A DNA stretch of 64,000 nt from contig JAKFWC010000015.1 in assembly GCA_021732975.1 (NCBI GenBank), positions 1-64,000 of the forward strand, given 5' to 3'. Below are positions 1 through 8,953 of this stretch, piece by piece. Position 1 is the first letter of the stretch; each line of letters begins with the position of its first letter. The notes under the pieces are model-generated. The model saw only the letters and a program-made list of their open reading frames with translations. It ran no database searches and was not told the DNA's origin. The position numbers and the translations under genes are program-made. This DNA comes from Planctomycetaceae bacterium. Lineage in GTDB: Bacteria > Planctomycetota > Planctomycetia > Planctomycetales > Planctomycetaceae.

Positions 1-89
1 ATCAGACACAAATACGGGAGCAGAAACTCCCATTCCCCATCCGTCACGTCGCTGGGATACGACCTCCGTGTCGTGCTCATCCCGTAACA

Positions 90-401
90 TCAGCAGCATC
101 CACGAAATAAGTCAATAACAGGCTCTAGTATGCTCAATGCCATCATGATGGTTTCCGTTTGCGAACCCGTCACTCCGATTGCCGAAACCGCCACGAAGCG
201 CATGAGGCTGATTCCGGTTGACAACAGATGCACCCCGCAACCGGCCAACGCGAACCGCGCCGGTTTGGGATGCCGCGTCAATTGTGTTGAGGCGATGATC
301 AGGCAAATGGTATACATGACCAGCGATGGCCCCGCATACATCAGCCATTGCAACATGATCTGCAAACGATCGGGACCGGACATCATCGGGTGCTCCGTCA
401 T
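90..401 (-). CDS. small hypothetical membrane protein
   Basis: A 103-residue protein that I do not recognise. Three hydrophobic stretches are visible: about residues 16-40 (LQWLMYAGPSLVMY onward), 50-77, and a weaker one near 85-98, so it is probably an inner-membrane protein with two or three spans. The ATG at 401 has a short GAG-type ribosome site about six bases upstream. It lies downstream of the MoxR gene on the same strand, separated by a pair of hairpins (425-522). MoxR genes are usually followed by DUF58 and von Willebrand genes, and this is neither. It could be a conserved planctomycete orphan; the assignment as coding rests on hydrophobicity and an open frame only. Confidence 0.5.
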   Translation of the reverse strand: MTEHPMMSGPDRLQIMLQWLMYAGPSLVMYTICLIIASTQLTRHPKPARFALAGCGVHLLSTGISLMRFVAVSAIGVTGSQTETIMMALSILEPVIDLFRGCC

Positions 402-424
402 GAACTCTTGTTAAACAAACTTGT

Positions 425-522
425 CTTAGCCCCCCGTCAATGACGGGGGGTTCCATGCCTATGACAGTCGCGAATTCTCATGATTTACGCGACATCCCCC
501 GGTCGTTGACCGGGGGCTAAGA
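425..522. repeat. family B composite palindromic repeat (two hairpins)
   Basis: Two GC hairpins 45 bases apart. The first has arms CCCCCCGTCA/TGACGGGGGG (430-450), the second CCCCCGGTC/GACCGGGGG (496-516). The outer edges read CTTAG and CTAAG, so the whole unit is itself an inverted pair. Related copies lie at 5382-5410, 8140-8218 and 50974-51055. There is no T-run, so this is not a standard intrinsic terminator. The second hairpin abuts the MoxR stop codon. Confidence 0.85.
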
Positions 523-1590
523 CGTTTTCGCGACTTTGAACACGTTCGGCATACCGCTGGGCAACGGGGCGTGCTCGGGGATGAGTTCGATCAATTTTTT
601 GACGATGGCATCCGGAGTGATGCCGTCGGCTTCGGCATTGAAGTTGAGGACGAGCCGATGTCGCAACACCGGGGCGGCGACGGCGCGGATATCTTCTGCA
701 TTGACGTATGCGCGGCCTTGCAGCAAGGCGCGGGCTTTGGCGCCGAGAATCAGATTTTGGCTCGCCCGCGGACCGGCGCCCCAACTGATGTACTTCTGCA
801 CGAAGTCCGGCGACTGCGGCGACTTTCGCGTCAATCGCGCGAACTGCAATGCATACCGCACGACCGCATCGGCCACTGGCACGCGACGCACTACGTGCTG
901 CAATTCCTGCCATTCCGCACACGAAAGCACTCGCTCCACCTGCGGCGATTCGCCGAGCGTCGTCTGACGCACGATCTGAAACTCTTCGTCTTCGGTCGGG
1001 TAGTCGACGAGAATCTCAAAGAGAAAGCGGTCCAGCTGCGCTTCGGGTAGCGGATACGTCCCTTCCTGTTCGATGGGGTTCTGCGTGGCGAGGACGAAGA
1101 ACGGATCGGGCAGACGGTGGCGTTGACCGCCAACCGTGACCTGCCGTTCCTGCATCGCTTCGAGGAGCGCGGCCTGCGTTTTCGGCGGCGTGCGGTTGAT
1201 TTCATCCGCGAGCACGACATTCGCGAAGACGGGACCAGGGAGAAACCGGAAGGCGCGCGCTCCGGTCGATTTGTCTTCCTGAATGACTTCCGTGCCGGTG
1301 ATGTCCGCGGGCATCAGATCGGGCGTGAACTGCACCCGGTTGAAGCTGAGTTCCAACGTCTCGGCGAGCGTACGAACCATCAGCGTCTTCGCCAGCCCTG
1401 GCACGCCCACCAGCAGGGCATGCCCCCCGGCCAGCATCGCGATGAGGAGTTCTTCCACCACCGCCCGCTGACCGACGATGATCTGGCCCAGTTGTTCGGT
1501 GATGCGGCGATAAGCGGCGGTCAGCCGCTCGACCGCCGCGAGATCATTTTCGGGATTCACAGCATCCACGCAGCCAACTCCGCAGAGCAA
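517..1590 (-). CDS. MoxR family AAA+ ATPase
   Basis: A 357-residue AAA+ ATPase of the MoxR family, which act as chaperones for assembly or activation of partner complexes, often von Willebrand A-domain proteins. Walker A is GVPGLAKT (62-69), Walker B VVLADE (125-130), and sensor 1 ATQN (168-171). Length is normal for the family (about 320-360). The usual partners (DUF58, VWA proteins) are not adjacent; the downstream gene is a small membrane protein. The stop codon TAG at 517-519 lies inside the CTTAG edge of the family B repeat, so the last residues may reflect repeat insertion. Family assignment is firm; the substrate is unknown. Confidence 0.93.
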   Translation of the reverse strand: MLCGVGCVDAVNPENDLAAVERLTAAYRRITEQLGQIIVGQRAVVEELLIAMLAGGHALLVGVPGLAKTLMVRTLAETLELSFNRVQFTPDLMPADITGTEVIQEDKSTGARAFRFLPGPVFANVVLADEINRTPPKTQAALLEAMQERQVTVGGQRHRLPDPFFVLATQNPIEQEGTYPLPEAQLDRFLFEILVDYPTEDEEFQIVRQTTLGESPQVERVLSCAEWQELQHVVRRVPVADAVVRYALQFARLTRKSPQSPDFVQKYISWGAGPRASQNLILGAKARALLQGRAYVNAEDIRAVAAPVLRHRLVLNFNAEADGITPDAIVKKLIELIPEHAPLPSGMPNVFKVAKTS

Positions 1591-1809
1591 TCATGTTCGT
1601 TCCCATCCGACCCCGCATCATCGTCCGCGAAGCAAAGCCTTGTCAAACCCGTGGTTCCGTAAGTGCGGCCCCCGTGCCCCCGTCTTCAGGGGAGAGTGAC
1701 AATGCCCCTACCAAAACTCTGAGGCCCCATCTCCGTTTCGGCGTCCGTTCTTGTTATACTTCGTGGTTCTGCGGCTCGAACGGAGCGCGTTCTTTGGGAG
1801 ACGGGGCGG

Positions 1810-2517
1810 ATGACGGCGACGAATCAGGGTTTGAAAACACTTCACGAAGTGCATCAGCGTTTGCAAGCCGTGCAGGAAGATCTCACGCGGGGACCACGGC
1901 AGATTCAATCGAAGAAAATCGCGGTCGATCGCAAGAAGACGGAACTCGAAGCCTTTCGACAATCGCTCAAACAAGCACGGATGACGGCGGATTCCAAGAA
2001 TCTGCAACTGAAGACGAACGAAAACAAGATCAATGACCTGAAGACGAAACTCAATGCGGTGGGATCAAACCGCGAGTACGAGATTCTGACCGGTCAGATT
2101 GCCGCCGACACGATGGCCAATAGTGTCCTCGAGGATGAAATTCTCGAAGCACTGACGAAGATCGATCAGGTGCAGATCGAGGTTAAACAAAGTGAAGCGG
2201 ATGTCGCGGCAGCGGAAGCGGATCTGGCAAAAGTGACCGCGGAGGTTTCGGCACGGGAGGCGGGTCTTCAACAGCAAGCCGCAGTGCTGCAGGCCGAGGT
2301 TGCCAAAGCGGAAGCGTTTCTGCCGAACGACATCGTCCCGCAGTACCGCCGAGCCGTGCAGGCGTTCGGAGCCGATGCCCTGGCGTCGGTACAGAATCGC
2401 TTCTGTTCGCATTGCAACCTGCAGCTCACCTCGCAACGGATGCTGGAACTCAAGGGCGGGAAGTGGATGTTCTGCAGTTGCGGACGATTGATGTACGCCG
2501 TCGCGGATGACAATTGA
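1810..2517 (+). CDS. coiled-coil protein with C4-type zinc ribbon (DUF164-like)
   Basis: A 235-residue protein of the bacterial coiled-coil/zinc-ribbon family (DUF164, zf-RING_7). Residues about 5-180 form a long charged, heptad-rich coiled coil. The C-terminal ribbon begins with FCSHC near residue 197 and ends with CSCGRLMY. The second cysteine pair is spaced CxC, where the family usually has CxxC, so zinc geometry may differ. The family is thought to bind nucleic acid or partner proteins; no enzymatic role is known. It is followed 33 bases later by a permease gene on the same strand, so the two are probably co-transcribed. A TATACT -10-like box lies at 1755-1760. Confidence 0.85.
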   Translation: MTATNQGLKTLHEVHQRLQAVQEDLTRGPRQIQSKKIAVDRKKTELEAFRQSLKQARMTADSKNLQLKTNENKINDLKTKLNAVGSNREYEILTGQIAADTMANSVLEDEILEALTKIDQVQIEVKQSEADVAAAEADLAKVTAEVSAREAGLQQQAAVLQAEVAKAEAFLPNDIVPQYRRAVQAFGADALASVQNRFCSHCNLQLTSQRMLELKGGKWMFCSCGRLMYAVADDN

Positions 2518-2550
2518 AACATCGCCCGACTTTGAGGAGCCGAGTGACCG

Positions 2551-4170
2551 ATGGCCGAAATCTTCCGCACCGTCGTGTGGGTTTACCTGCATCCGCAGGA
2601 AACATTGCTGGGGCTCATCGCCGCGTGTGCCGTGGTTCTGGTGCTGCTGTTTTTGATCAATCGCGTGCCGGTGAGCTATAATGTGCTCAACCTGATGGTG
2701 CGGTGGAAGAACACGGCGATGACCGCGCTCGCGTTCACCATGGTCATCGGTCTGCTCATCGTGATGCTTGGCTTCGTGAACGGCATGTATGCCCTCACGC
2801 AGAACAGTGGCCAACCGGGTAACCTGCTGATTCTCGCCGAGGGGGCCACCGACGAGAGCTTCAGCAATCTTGGCTTCGCGGATCTCAGCGATCTCGAAAA
2901 TCAGCGCGGCATCGTGAAAGACGCGGATGGCCAACCGTTAACCAGCCGCGAAACCTATCTCATCGCCAGTCAGCCGATTCTCAACCCGCAACCAGGACGG
3001 CCGAAGCGGCGGTTCCTGCAAGTTCGCGGTGTGGATGATGCACCCCGTTCGGCCCGCGTTCATAATATGGAATTACAACCGGGCGGTGAATGGTTCTCTT
3101 CCGCCGGCGTGCGTGAAGTCGAAGGCCGCAACGGGTTGTCGCTGGTGGAAGTCGTCCTTGGCAACGGCATCGCCGGGGAACTCGGAGCGGATCGGTCACC
3201 GGAAGAACTCGCCAAAGCGAAGAACAAGGATCGACTCGACACTGGCGATATTTTTCACGTGGGCGATCGCGAATGGATCGTCGCTGGCGTGCTGAAACCG
3301 AGCGGATCGACCTACGATTCCGAAGTCTGGGCGAAGCAATCGCTCATCGGTCCGATGTTCGGCAAGTCGGGTTGCACGACGCTCGTGGCCCGAACCTTCG
3401 TCGATAAGTCGCTGGTGGAAGACGCGATCTCCGGGAAGCTGGTCAAGATTGTCGAAGCCCCTACTAAGGAAGAAAACGGCAAAACGGTGAAAGTCGGCGA
3501 GGATACTCAAGTCCCGCTGGTCTGGCTGACGGAAGAACACAAGAAACTGCTCGCCGACCGCGTGAAGGAACTTCCCGCAGATAATCCCGAAGCGGAAGTG
3601 TCGTTGACCGGATTACCGCCCCGTACAGCGAAGGCCCTGCACGATGCCGCCGCGACTCGATTGAAAACGTTCTTCACGACCGAATACGAAAAAGCCGCCG
3701 TCGCGCCGCAGGTGGAATCGGAATATTTCGCGAACCTGTCGTCGACAAATATTCAATTCCTGGTGGCGATCGCCGTGGTGACGTGCATTATGTCGCTCGG
3801 CGGGATCTTCGGCGTGATGAACACGATGTTCGCCGCGATCAGCCAGCGCACCAAGGACATTGGCGTCTTGCGGTTGCTCGGCTACAAGCGCTGGCAAATT
3901 CTCGTCTCGTTCCTGTTGGAATCGTTGGTCCTGGCGGTCTTCGGCGGGATCATCGGATGCCTCATCGGTTCACTCGCGGATGGTTTCACCGCGAACAGTA
4001 TTGTCACCGGCGGACCGGGCGGCGGCGGGAAATTCGTCGTGCTCCGCATCACCATCGACTCGGTGATTCTCGGCTGCGGTTTGCTGCTCTCCATCGGTAT
4101 GGGCTTCCTCGGTGGCCTCATCCCCGCGTTTACCGCCATGCGATTGACGGCACTGGAAGCGCTGCGGTAG
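2551..4170 (+). CDS. ABC transporter permease, FtsX/MacB type
   Basis: A 539-residue inner-membrane permease. Two hydrophobic segments lie near the N-terminus (about 16-37 and 55-80). They are followed by a large extracytoplasmic domain (about 85-400) and a C-terminal FtsX domain with three spans, beginning IQFLVAIAVVTCIMSLGG and including the coupling-type stretch RTKDIGVLRLLGYKRW. This architecture matches permeases of lipoprotein-release or macrolide-export type transporters. No ATPase subunit lies next to it, so it must pair with one encoded elsewhere. The extra N-terminal span before the usual first helix is typical of planctomycete members as far as I know. The substrate is unknown. Confidence 0.88.
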   Translation: MAEIFRTVVWVYLHPQETLLGLIAACAVVLVLLFLINRVPVSYNVLNLMVRWKNTAMTALAFTMVIGLLIVMLGFVNGMYALTQNSGQPGNLLILAEGATDESFSNLGFADLSDLENQRGIVKDADGQPLTSRETYLIASQPILNPQPGRPKRRFLQVRGVDDAPRSARVHNMELQPGGEWFSSAGVREVEGRNGLSLVEVVLGNGIAGELGADRSPEELAKAKNKDRLDTGDIFHVGDREWIVAGVLKPSGSTYDSEVWAKQSLIGPMFGKSGCTTLVARTFVDKSLVEDAISGKLVKIVEAPTKEENGKTVKVGEDTQVPLVWLTEEHKKLLADRVKELPADNPEAEVSLTGLPPRTAKALHDAAATRLKTFFTTEYEKAAVAPQVESEYFANLSSTNIQFLVAIAVVTCIMSLGGIFGVMNTMFAAISQRTKDIGVLRLLGYKRWQILVSFLLESLVLAVFGGIIGCLIGSLADGFTANSIVTGGPGGGGKFVVLRITIDSVILGCGLLLSIGMGFLGGLIPAFTAMRLTALEALR

Positions 4171-4171
4171 G

Positions 4172-4260
4172 TCAAGAGCGGAGAGACAAGAGTCCAGAGC
4201 CAGAAAAAAGGGCCATTCACAAGACAGAGGAAGCCCGCGGTTTCTGAACCGTGGGTCTCC
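4172..4260. repeat. family A repeat with terminal hairpin
   Basis: Lies between two convergent genes. A purine-rich lead (GAGCGGAGAGACAAGAGTCC and on) is followed by a hairpin with arms CCCGCGGTT (4234-4242) and AACCGTGGG (4247-4255) around a TCTG loop. A second copy with the same lead and hairpin is at 7357-7422. It could end transcription from both sides, but there is no strong T-run. Confidence 0.75.
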
Positions 4261-4265
4261 TCCCA

Positions 4266-5366
4266 TCACAACTCCGCGGGGTTAATGGCCCGGTGCTCGC
4301 GCACACTCTGATAGCACGCTTCCACCAGCGCCATCGTTTTCAGGTTATCTTCGCCATCGAGATTCGCCGGTGTGCCGTCTTCGAGGGCGCACAGCAATTC
4401 CGCCATCGGTCCGACGAACGCGTCCGGAAACCAAACCTCTTTCCACCGCGGTTGAAACCACTGTCCCGGATGCCGCATGGTGGAATAGTCGAGTGTGCTC
4501 GGTGTCGGCTCGGGGTACTTCGGCCAACCAATAGTCCCCCGCGCGAGACCGGCGGTCCCTTCGATTCGCCAATGGATACCGATGTCGCTGGCAGCTCCTT
4601 CTTTCGCGGGACCGGTCCACACATCGTCCCAGCTCGACACTCGCAGGCCGGACGCATACTCCAAGATGTAAAGACAGATGCCATCTTGATGCGAAAACTT
4701 GGTCCGCGGATCGGGTCGCACGCTGGCGAAAATGCGTTCCGGGTCGCCGAACCAATATCGGAACGTGTCGAGATGATGAATGCTCATGATCCGCAGCGTG
4801 ACCCAGCCGAGCCGTTCCTGCCACGGCATCCAATGGGGAATCGCCCGCATATCGATCGTCGCGAAGACCGGATCACAGAGCAGGTTTTGCACGAGGAGCG
4901 ACTTCGCCGCACGGACCGACTGGTCATATCGCATATTCTGATTGACGACGAGTCGCACCCCGGCGTCGCGACACAACCGCACAATCTCCCGCGCTTCGGC
5001 GAGGTTCATCCCTAACGGTTTCTGCGCGAGAATGCCGCGAATGTGATCGGCGTGATGGGCAACTTCCCGCACCACGCCGAGCTGCAAATCGGGCGGCACC
5101 GCGATGTCCACGACCGATACGTCTCGGTCTTCGAGGAGCTGCCGATAGTCAGCGTAACTCTTCGGAATGCTATGTCGCTGGGCGACCGCGGCGGCGTGGT
5201 CCGGGTTCTTGGACGCAATGGCCACCGGCCGAAACCCCGCCTGCCGGTAAGCGACGAGGTGACAATCGGCCATGATGAAACCGCTGCCGATGCAGCCGAT
5301 GCCGGGCGATTTGTCCTTCGGCAACCGCGGCAGGTAATCCAATTCGTCCGGACAACCGTCGGTCAT
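4266..5366 (-). CDS. Gfo/Idh/MocA family oxidoreductase
   Basis: A 366-residue NAD(P)-dependent oxidoreductase of the glucose-fructose oxidoreductase/inositol dehydrogenase family. The N-terminal Rossmann fold shows [11 protein letters not shown] (about 22-32). The catalytic-loop motif, usually EKP, reads QKPLG here (about 134-138), so the Glu is replaced by Gln. Planctomycetes hold many such genes, usually for oxidation of sugars or polyols, and the substrate cannot be told. The start has a strong ribosome site (GGGAGGGAAC before ATG). There is no obvious Tat signal, so this member is cytoplasmic. Confidence 0.88.
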   Translation of the reverse strand: MTDGCPDELDYLPRLPKDKSPGIGCIGSGFIMADCHLVAYRQAGFRPVAIASKNPDHAAAVAQRHSIPKSYADYRQLLEDRDVSVVDIAVPPDLQLGVVREVAHHADHIRGILAQKPLGMNLAEAREIVRLCRDAGVRLVVNQNMRYDQSVRAAKSLLVQNLLCDPVFATIDMRAIPHWMPWQERLGWVTLRIMSIHHLDTFRYWFGDPERIFASVRPDPRTKFSHQDGICLYILEYASGLRVSSWDDVWTGPAKEGAASDIGIHWRIEGTAGLARGTIGWPKYPEPTPSTLDYSTMRHPGQWFQPRWKEVWFPDAFVGPMAELLCALEDGTPANLDGEDNLKTMALVEACYQSVREHRAINPAEL

Positions 5367-5381
5367 GTTCCCTCCCGCAGT

Positions 5382-5410
5382 CTTAGCCCCCGGTCAATGA
5401 CCGGGGGATG
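5382..5410. repeat. family B single hairpin
   Basis: One copy of the family B unit: CTTAG edge, then arms CCCCCGGTC and GACCGGGGG. It lies 16 bases upstream of the Gfo/Idh start, on the 5' side of that gene, unlike the other copies, which lie at 3' ends. The second hairpin of the composite is missing here. Confidence 0.75.
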
Positions 5411-5590
5411 ATCGCGTTCAACTTCGCACGTAAAAATCTACGGAAGACATTATCAACAATGCACTTACAATTCACTCTACGCCGAGAATGGGGTTGATAA
5501 ATGAAGAGCATCGTCCGTCCGCGAAGCGGCAAGCGATTAGATTGAAATCTTTCCTGGATTCGGGTCGATGAAATTCTCGGTCGGGTCGAC

Positions 5591-5619
5591 TTGGCGAAGA
5601 ACGTCTGCGTCTTTATACT
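5591..5619 (+). promoter_or_regulatory. sigma70-type promoter for rpsU
   Basis: TTGGCG (5591-5596) and TATACT (5614-5619) are separated by 17 bases, a near-consensus housekeeping promoter about 80 bases upstream of the rpsU start. The rest of the 330-base gap (5367-5697) holds only the family B hairpin at its left end; I see no gene in it. Confidence 0.6.
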
Positions 5620-5697
5620 ACTCGACCCGCCCCAGAAGCGGCGTTTTTTGATCCTGGTCAGTTTTCCTGCTTGTGATTGTGCCCGACGGAGGTCTGT

Positions 5698-5907
5698 GTG
5701 GTTAAGTTACGGTTGCGTGAGAACGAGCACATCGCGGAAGCGGTCAAGCGGTTTCGCAAGCTGGTCGAGCATGCCGGGATCAAGAAGGAAATGCGTCGGC
5801 GCGAATACTACGAGAAGCCGAGCGAAGTGAGCCGCCGGGCCCGTCGCCGTGCCGAACGCCGCACCAAAATGCAGCGTCTCGTCGCCGGTGGTGCCTCGCC
5901 GGTTTAA
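5698..5907 (+). CDS. rpsU: 30S ribosomal protein S21
   Basis: Encodes ribosomal protein S21 (69 residues), a small basic protein of the 30S subunit. The hallmark block [20 protein letters not shown] and the arginine-rich tail ([11 protein letters not shown]) are present. I chose the GTG at 5698 because ACGGAGG ends five bases upstream and because family members begin with VVKLR-like sequence; the TTG at 5677 would add seven residues without a ribosome site. The gene stands alone with its own promoter (5591) and terminator (5998). Confidence 0.95.
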   Translation: MVKLRLRENEHIAEAVKRFRKLVEHAGIKKEMRRREYYEKPSEVSRRARRRAERRTKMQRLVAGGASPV

Positions 5908-5914
5908 GCTCTCA

Positions 5915-5977
5915 ACGAGCCGGAAGCGTGAGCGACGGGGATTTCAAGAAGATCCGTCTCTTACGCTTCCGGCTCGT
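5915..5977. repeat. long inverted repeat after rpsU
   Basis: 24-base arms (5915-5938 and 5954-5977) beginning ACGAGCCGGAAGCGT, with two mismatches and a 15-base loop. It lies eight bases after the rpsU stop. It belongs to the group of long near-perfect palindromes also seen at 39136, 44230 and 54105, each with its own sequence. Confidence 0.75.
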
Positions 5978-5997
5978 CACAATTCAATGCGAATCCC

Positions 5998-6023
5998 ACA
6001 GCCGACCTTGTGTCGGCTGTTTT
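5998..6023 (+). terminator. intrinsic terminator of rpsU
   Basis: Nine-base-pair stem ACAGCCGAC/GTCGGCTGT with a five-base loop, followed by TTTCGTT. This is the best terminator candidate for rpsU, about 90 bases after its stop codon. Confidence 0.75.
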
Positions 6024-6052
6024 CGTTGAATGAGCGAAAGGCAAAGAGGCTG

Positions 6053-6181
6053 CTTTGCCACAAAAAGCACAAAAGACACAAAAGACACAAAAAAAGAAAT
6101 GCGAGACCGGAGCAGAGACGTGGAGCAAAAGCGATGATTCTTTCTTCCCCGTTTGTGTCTTCCGTACCTCTTGTGGCAAAG
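6053..6181. repeat. family F A-rich repeat with inverted ends
   Basis: CTTTGCCACAA near 6054 and TTGTGGCAAAG at 6171-6181 form inverted ends. Between them lies a run of the ACACAAAAG unit (CACAAAAGACACAAAAGACA). A similar T-rich unit stands at 21571-21606. The rest of the 5908-6276 gap holds the rpsU palindrome and terminator; no gene is seen. Confidence 0.6.
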
Positions 6182-6276
6182 AACTCTTCGCCTCCGAATC
6201 GTTGACGCCATCTCGATGTCGCGGCATGCTGCCTCTACGAAGAGTGCAATCGCATCCGCTACAGGAAGGGCTACTT

Positions 6277-7356
6277 ATGCAGCGATTCTGTTTATCACTG
6301 TGTCTCATTGTGACGCTGCACGACGCTGGTTTCGCGGCTGAGATTCGCACCATCGCGGGGACGGGGGCTAAAACCACCAGCGGTGACGGCGGCCCGGCTT
6401 TGAAGGCGGGGGTGAGCGAACCCTTCGGTCTCGACATCGGTCCCGACGGGGCGCTCTACTGGGCGGAGTTCGGCGGCAATGTCGTCCGGCGGATGGACCC
6501 AAAGGATCAGACCGTCAGTACCTATGCCGGCGTCGGCAACGAGAAGGGTTACCGAGACGGAGCGGCAAATCAGGCGCTGTTCAATCAGCCGCATGAAATC
6601 CGCTTCGATGCTGCGGGAAATCTGTTCATTTCGGACATGTTGACCCAGACGATTCGCCGGATTGACTGGAAGTCGAAAGCCGTTTCAACCGTCGCGGGCA
6701 TCGGCAACAAAGCCGGTTTCTCCGGTGATAACGGCCCGGCAACGCAAGCGCTGTTCGATCTACCGATCTCGGTCGTGCTGGACGGCCCGCAAGGCTTGCT
6801 CATCTGCGACATCAAGAACCACCGCGTCCGAGCAGTCGATCTGACTTCAGGGATCGTGAAGACCGTCGCAGGAACCGGGGAACGCAAACCCACGCCCGAC
6901 GGAGCAGCGGTCGCCGGAACGCCGCTGAATGGACCGCGCACGCTTGCGGTGGATGCCGGCGGGAATGTGATCATCGTGCTGCGGGAAGGAAGCGCGGTGT
7001 ATCGCTGGGACCGCAAGAAGAACGTGCTGCAACATCTCGCCGGGGTGGGTCAGGCGGGTTACTCGGGCGATGGGGGCGATGCGAAACTCGCCAAGATCAA
7101 TGGCCCGAAAGGGGTCGCGATCGGTCCTGACGGCGACATCTATCTCGCTGATACAGAGAGCAACACGATTCGTGCGATCCGTTTGAAGTCGGGGATCGTT
7201 GAAACTATTGTCGGCGATGGGCAGAAAGGCGACGGCCCCGATGGCGACCCGAAGAAGTGCCGGCTCTTCCGTCCACACGGCGTCTTCTTCGACAAGGACG
7301 GCAATCTCTACATCGGCGACAGCTCGAACAACAAAGTCCGCAAACTTACGAAGTAG
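6277..7356 (+). CDS. secreted NHL-repeat protein
   Basis: A 359-residue exported protein. The start at 6277 follows AGGAAGGG and gives a signal peptide (MQRFCLSLCLIVTLHDAGFA, cleavage near FAA-E). The rest consists of about five to six NHL-type beta-propeller blades, seen as repeats of GD-G-PA, LDIGPDGALY, FDAAGNLFISD and IGPDGDIYLAD followed by IR(R/A)I. Such propellers bind ligands or proteins and are abundant in planctomycetes; no catalytic domain is attached. It is followed by a convergent queE, with a family A hairpin between. The function is unknown beyond the fold. Confidence 0.85.
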   Translation: MQRFCLSLCLIVTLHDAGFAAEIRTIAGTGAKTTSGDGGPALKAGVSEPFGLDIGPDGALYWAEFGGNVVRRMDPKDQTVSTYAGVGNEKGYRDGAANQALFNQPHEIRFDAAGNLFISDMLTQTIRRIDWKSKAVSTVAGIGNKAGFSGDNGPATQALFDLPISVVLDGPQGLLICDIKNHRVRAVDLTSGIVKTVAGTGERKPTPDGAAVAGTPLNGPRTLAVDAGGNVIIVLREGSAVYRWDRKKNVLQHLAGVGQAGYSGDGGDAKLAKINGPKGVAIGPDGDIYLADTESNTIRAIRLKSGIVETIVGDGQKGDGPDGDPKKCRLFRPHGVFFDKDGNLYIGDSSNNKVRKLTK

Positions 7357-7422
7357 TCGAGAGCGAAGAGTTGAGAGTCAAGTGCCAGAGAAGCCCACGG
7401 TTTCTGAACCGTGGGTCTCTTC
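7357..7422. repeat. family A repeat with terminal hairpin
   Basis: Second family A copy. The purine-rich lead GAGAGCGAAGAGTTGAGAGT is followed by a perfect nine-base-pair hairpin CCCACGGTT (7394-7402)/AACCGTGGG (7407-7415). It lies between the convergent NHL-protein and queE genes and ends TCTCTTCATTTTC, so it could terminate rightward transcription. Confidence 0.75.
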
Positions 7423-7426
7423 ATTT

Positions 7427-8110
7427 TCACGTCCCGCGCACATTCCCGAACATCTCGATGTGCTTCCGCGGACAGAAGCGGAAGCCCAATTTTTCTGCGG
7501 CGGGAGCAAGCCATTCCGCTTTGGTTGAAAGAATGTCGTTGGCGATCCCCTGCGGCATCAGCCACACATTCTCGCCGGGAATGTTGCCCAACGTATTGAC
7601 ATACCGCACAACTTCTTCGAGATCCGCGGCGGTGTCGATGACGAACTTCAATTGGTACGGTGACTCGGCCATCAACCGCTGCATGACCTCCGGCCGGTGT
7701 TGATCGCGACGATGCCGTGCGGACCATTTGACCGATTGCGTTTCCGGGACCGAGTTCGCCAGTTTCGGGCTGAGGGACATCAAATCAGCCTGCACGGGAC
7801 GATACACCGTCCCCGCGGTTTCTATAGTGACGATGTGCCCGCGTTCCCGCAGTGCTTTCGACAACGGCACGATGTCGGGCTGCAACAACGGCTCTCCCCC
7901 AGTCAATACCACATGCGTGACGCCGGCCGAGCTCACATCCTTCAACACGTACTGCCACGGCACTAAAAAACCTTCGGGGTGCCAGGATGTGTAGGGGGTG
8001 TCGCAGAACCAACAGCGCAGGTTGCAGCCGGTGGTGCGGACGAAAACGGAGCGTTCTCCCGCGTACAGGCCTTCGCCCTGGATCGAATCGAAGATTTCAG
8101 CAATGCGCAC
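7427..8110 (-). CDS. queE: 7-carboxy-7-deazaguanine synthase (radical SAM)
   Basis: QueE converts 6-carboxytetrahydropterin to 7-carboxy-7-deazaguanine in queuosine and deazapurine synthesis. The 227-residue protein has the radical-SAM cluster motif C29-x3-C33-x2-C36 (CNLRCWFC), the N-terminal EIFDSIQGEG motif typical of QueE, and the GGEPLLQ SAM-binding motif. It lies downstream of queC on the same strand, 105 bases apart, with a family B repeat between. QueD and QueF are not in the window, so the final product (queuosine or another deazaguanine) cannot be decided. Confidence 0.95.
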   Translation of the reverse strand: MRIAEIFDSIQGEGLYAGERSVFVRTTGCNLRCWFCDTPYTSWHPEGFLVPWQYVLKDVSSAGVTHVVLTGGEPLLQPDIVPLSKALRERGHIVTIETAGTVYRPVQADLMSLSPKLANSVPETQSVKWSARHRRDQHRPEVMQRLMAESPYQLKFVIDTAADLEEVVRYVNTLGNIPGENVWLMPQGIANDILSTKAEWLAPAAEKLGFRFCPRKHIEMFGNVRGT

Positions 8111-8139
8111 GGCAGATCGCGATCACGGACGAAAAACAT

Positions 8140-8218
8140 TGAGCCCCCCGTTGTCCGCAACGGGGGGCTGCCGATTGTATCGTAGAAGAACCTCCGGTTG
8201 CGGACAACCGGGGGCTAA
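8140..8218. repeat. family B composite palindromic repeat
   Basis: Two hairpins: CCCCCCGTTGTCCGCAACGGGGGG and CCTCCGGTTGCGGACAACCGGGGG. They have the same inner core (GTTGTCCGCAAC) in opposite orientation and share GAGCCCC/GGGGCTAA edges. The copy at 50974-51055 is closely similar along its whole length, including the spacer word TCGTAG. It lies between queC and queE. Confidence 0.88.
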
Positions 8219-8919
8219 CTGACGGGTTGATACACCGTAGGATCAGCCACGCCCGCTTCCGCGAAGCCCTTCAGCCGCAACTGGCACGAATCACAATGTC
8301 CGCAACTGCGGCCTTGGGCGTCCGGATCGTAACAGCTGTGCGTGAGGCCATAGTCAACGCCGTGCGATACTCCCCGGCGAATGATTTCCGCTTTCGTCAG
8401 ATGAATCAGCGGTGTGTGGATGCGAAATGTACCGGTCCCCTCGACACCCGCTTTCGTGGCCCGGTTCGCGAGGGTTTCAAACGCGGCGATGAACTCCGGC
8501 CGGCAATCGGGATAACCGCTGTAGTCCACGGCATTCACGCCGATGAAGATGTCGAACGCTCCGAGCACTTCCGCCCAACCGAGGGCCAGCGACAGAAAAA
8601 CGGTATTCCGCGCCGGGACATACGTGATCGGAATGCCCGTGGACATTTCATCCGCATCGCGACCTTTGGGGACCGCGATATCAGAGGTCAGCGCGGAACC
8701 GCCAAAGGCACGCAGATCAATCGGTACCACAATCTGCTGAACGACACCGAGCGCATCGCACACTTTGCGGGCGGCTTCGAGTTCAAACCGATGCCGTTGA
8801 CCATAGTCGAACGAGATGGCGAAACATCCGTAACCTTCCGCCCGTGCGATCGCCAGCGTAGTGGCGGAATCGAGACCGCCGCTCAGCAGGACGACGGCAC
8901 GACGATTTATTGTGGACAT
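8215..8919 (-). CDS. queC: 7-cyano-7-deazaguanine synthase
   Basis: QueC makes preQ0 from 7-carboxy-7-deazaguanine, ATP and ammonia. The 234-residue protein has the PP-loop SGGLDS near residue 14 and the C-terminal zinc site CYDP...CGHCDSC. ATG 8919 is preferred over the TTG one codon upstream because GGAAG sits seven bases before it. It is followed by queE, the enzyme of the previous step. The stop codon TAG (8215-8217) is formed by the edge of the family B repeat. No preQ1-type riboswitch is apparent upstream; that space holds a family D repeat. Confidence 0.95.
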   Translation of the reverse strand: MSTINRRAVVLLSGGLDSATTLAIARAEGYGCFAISFDYGQRHRFELEAARKVCDALGVVQQIVVPIDLRAFGGSALTSDIAVPKGRDADEMSTGIPITYVPARNTVFLSLALGWAEVLGAFDIFIGVNAVDYSGYPDCRPEFIAAFETLANRATKAGVEGTGTFRIHTPLIHLTKAEIIRRGVSHGVDYGLTHSCYDPDAQGRSCGHCDSCQLRLKGFAEAGVADPTVYQPVS

Positions 8920-8953
8920 CAACTTCCGTTTTTCTTCGCTTTAGAAACTTGAA

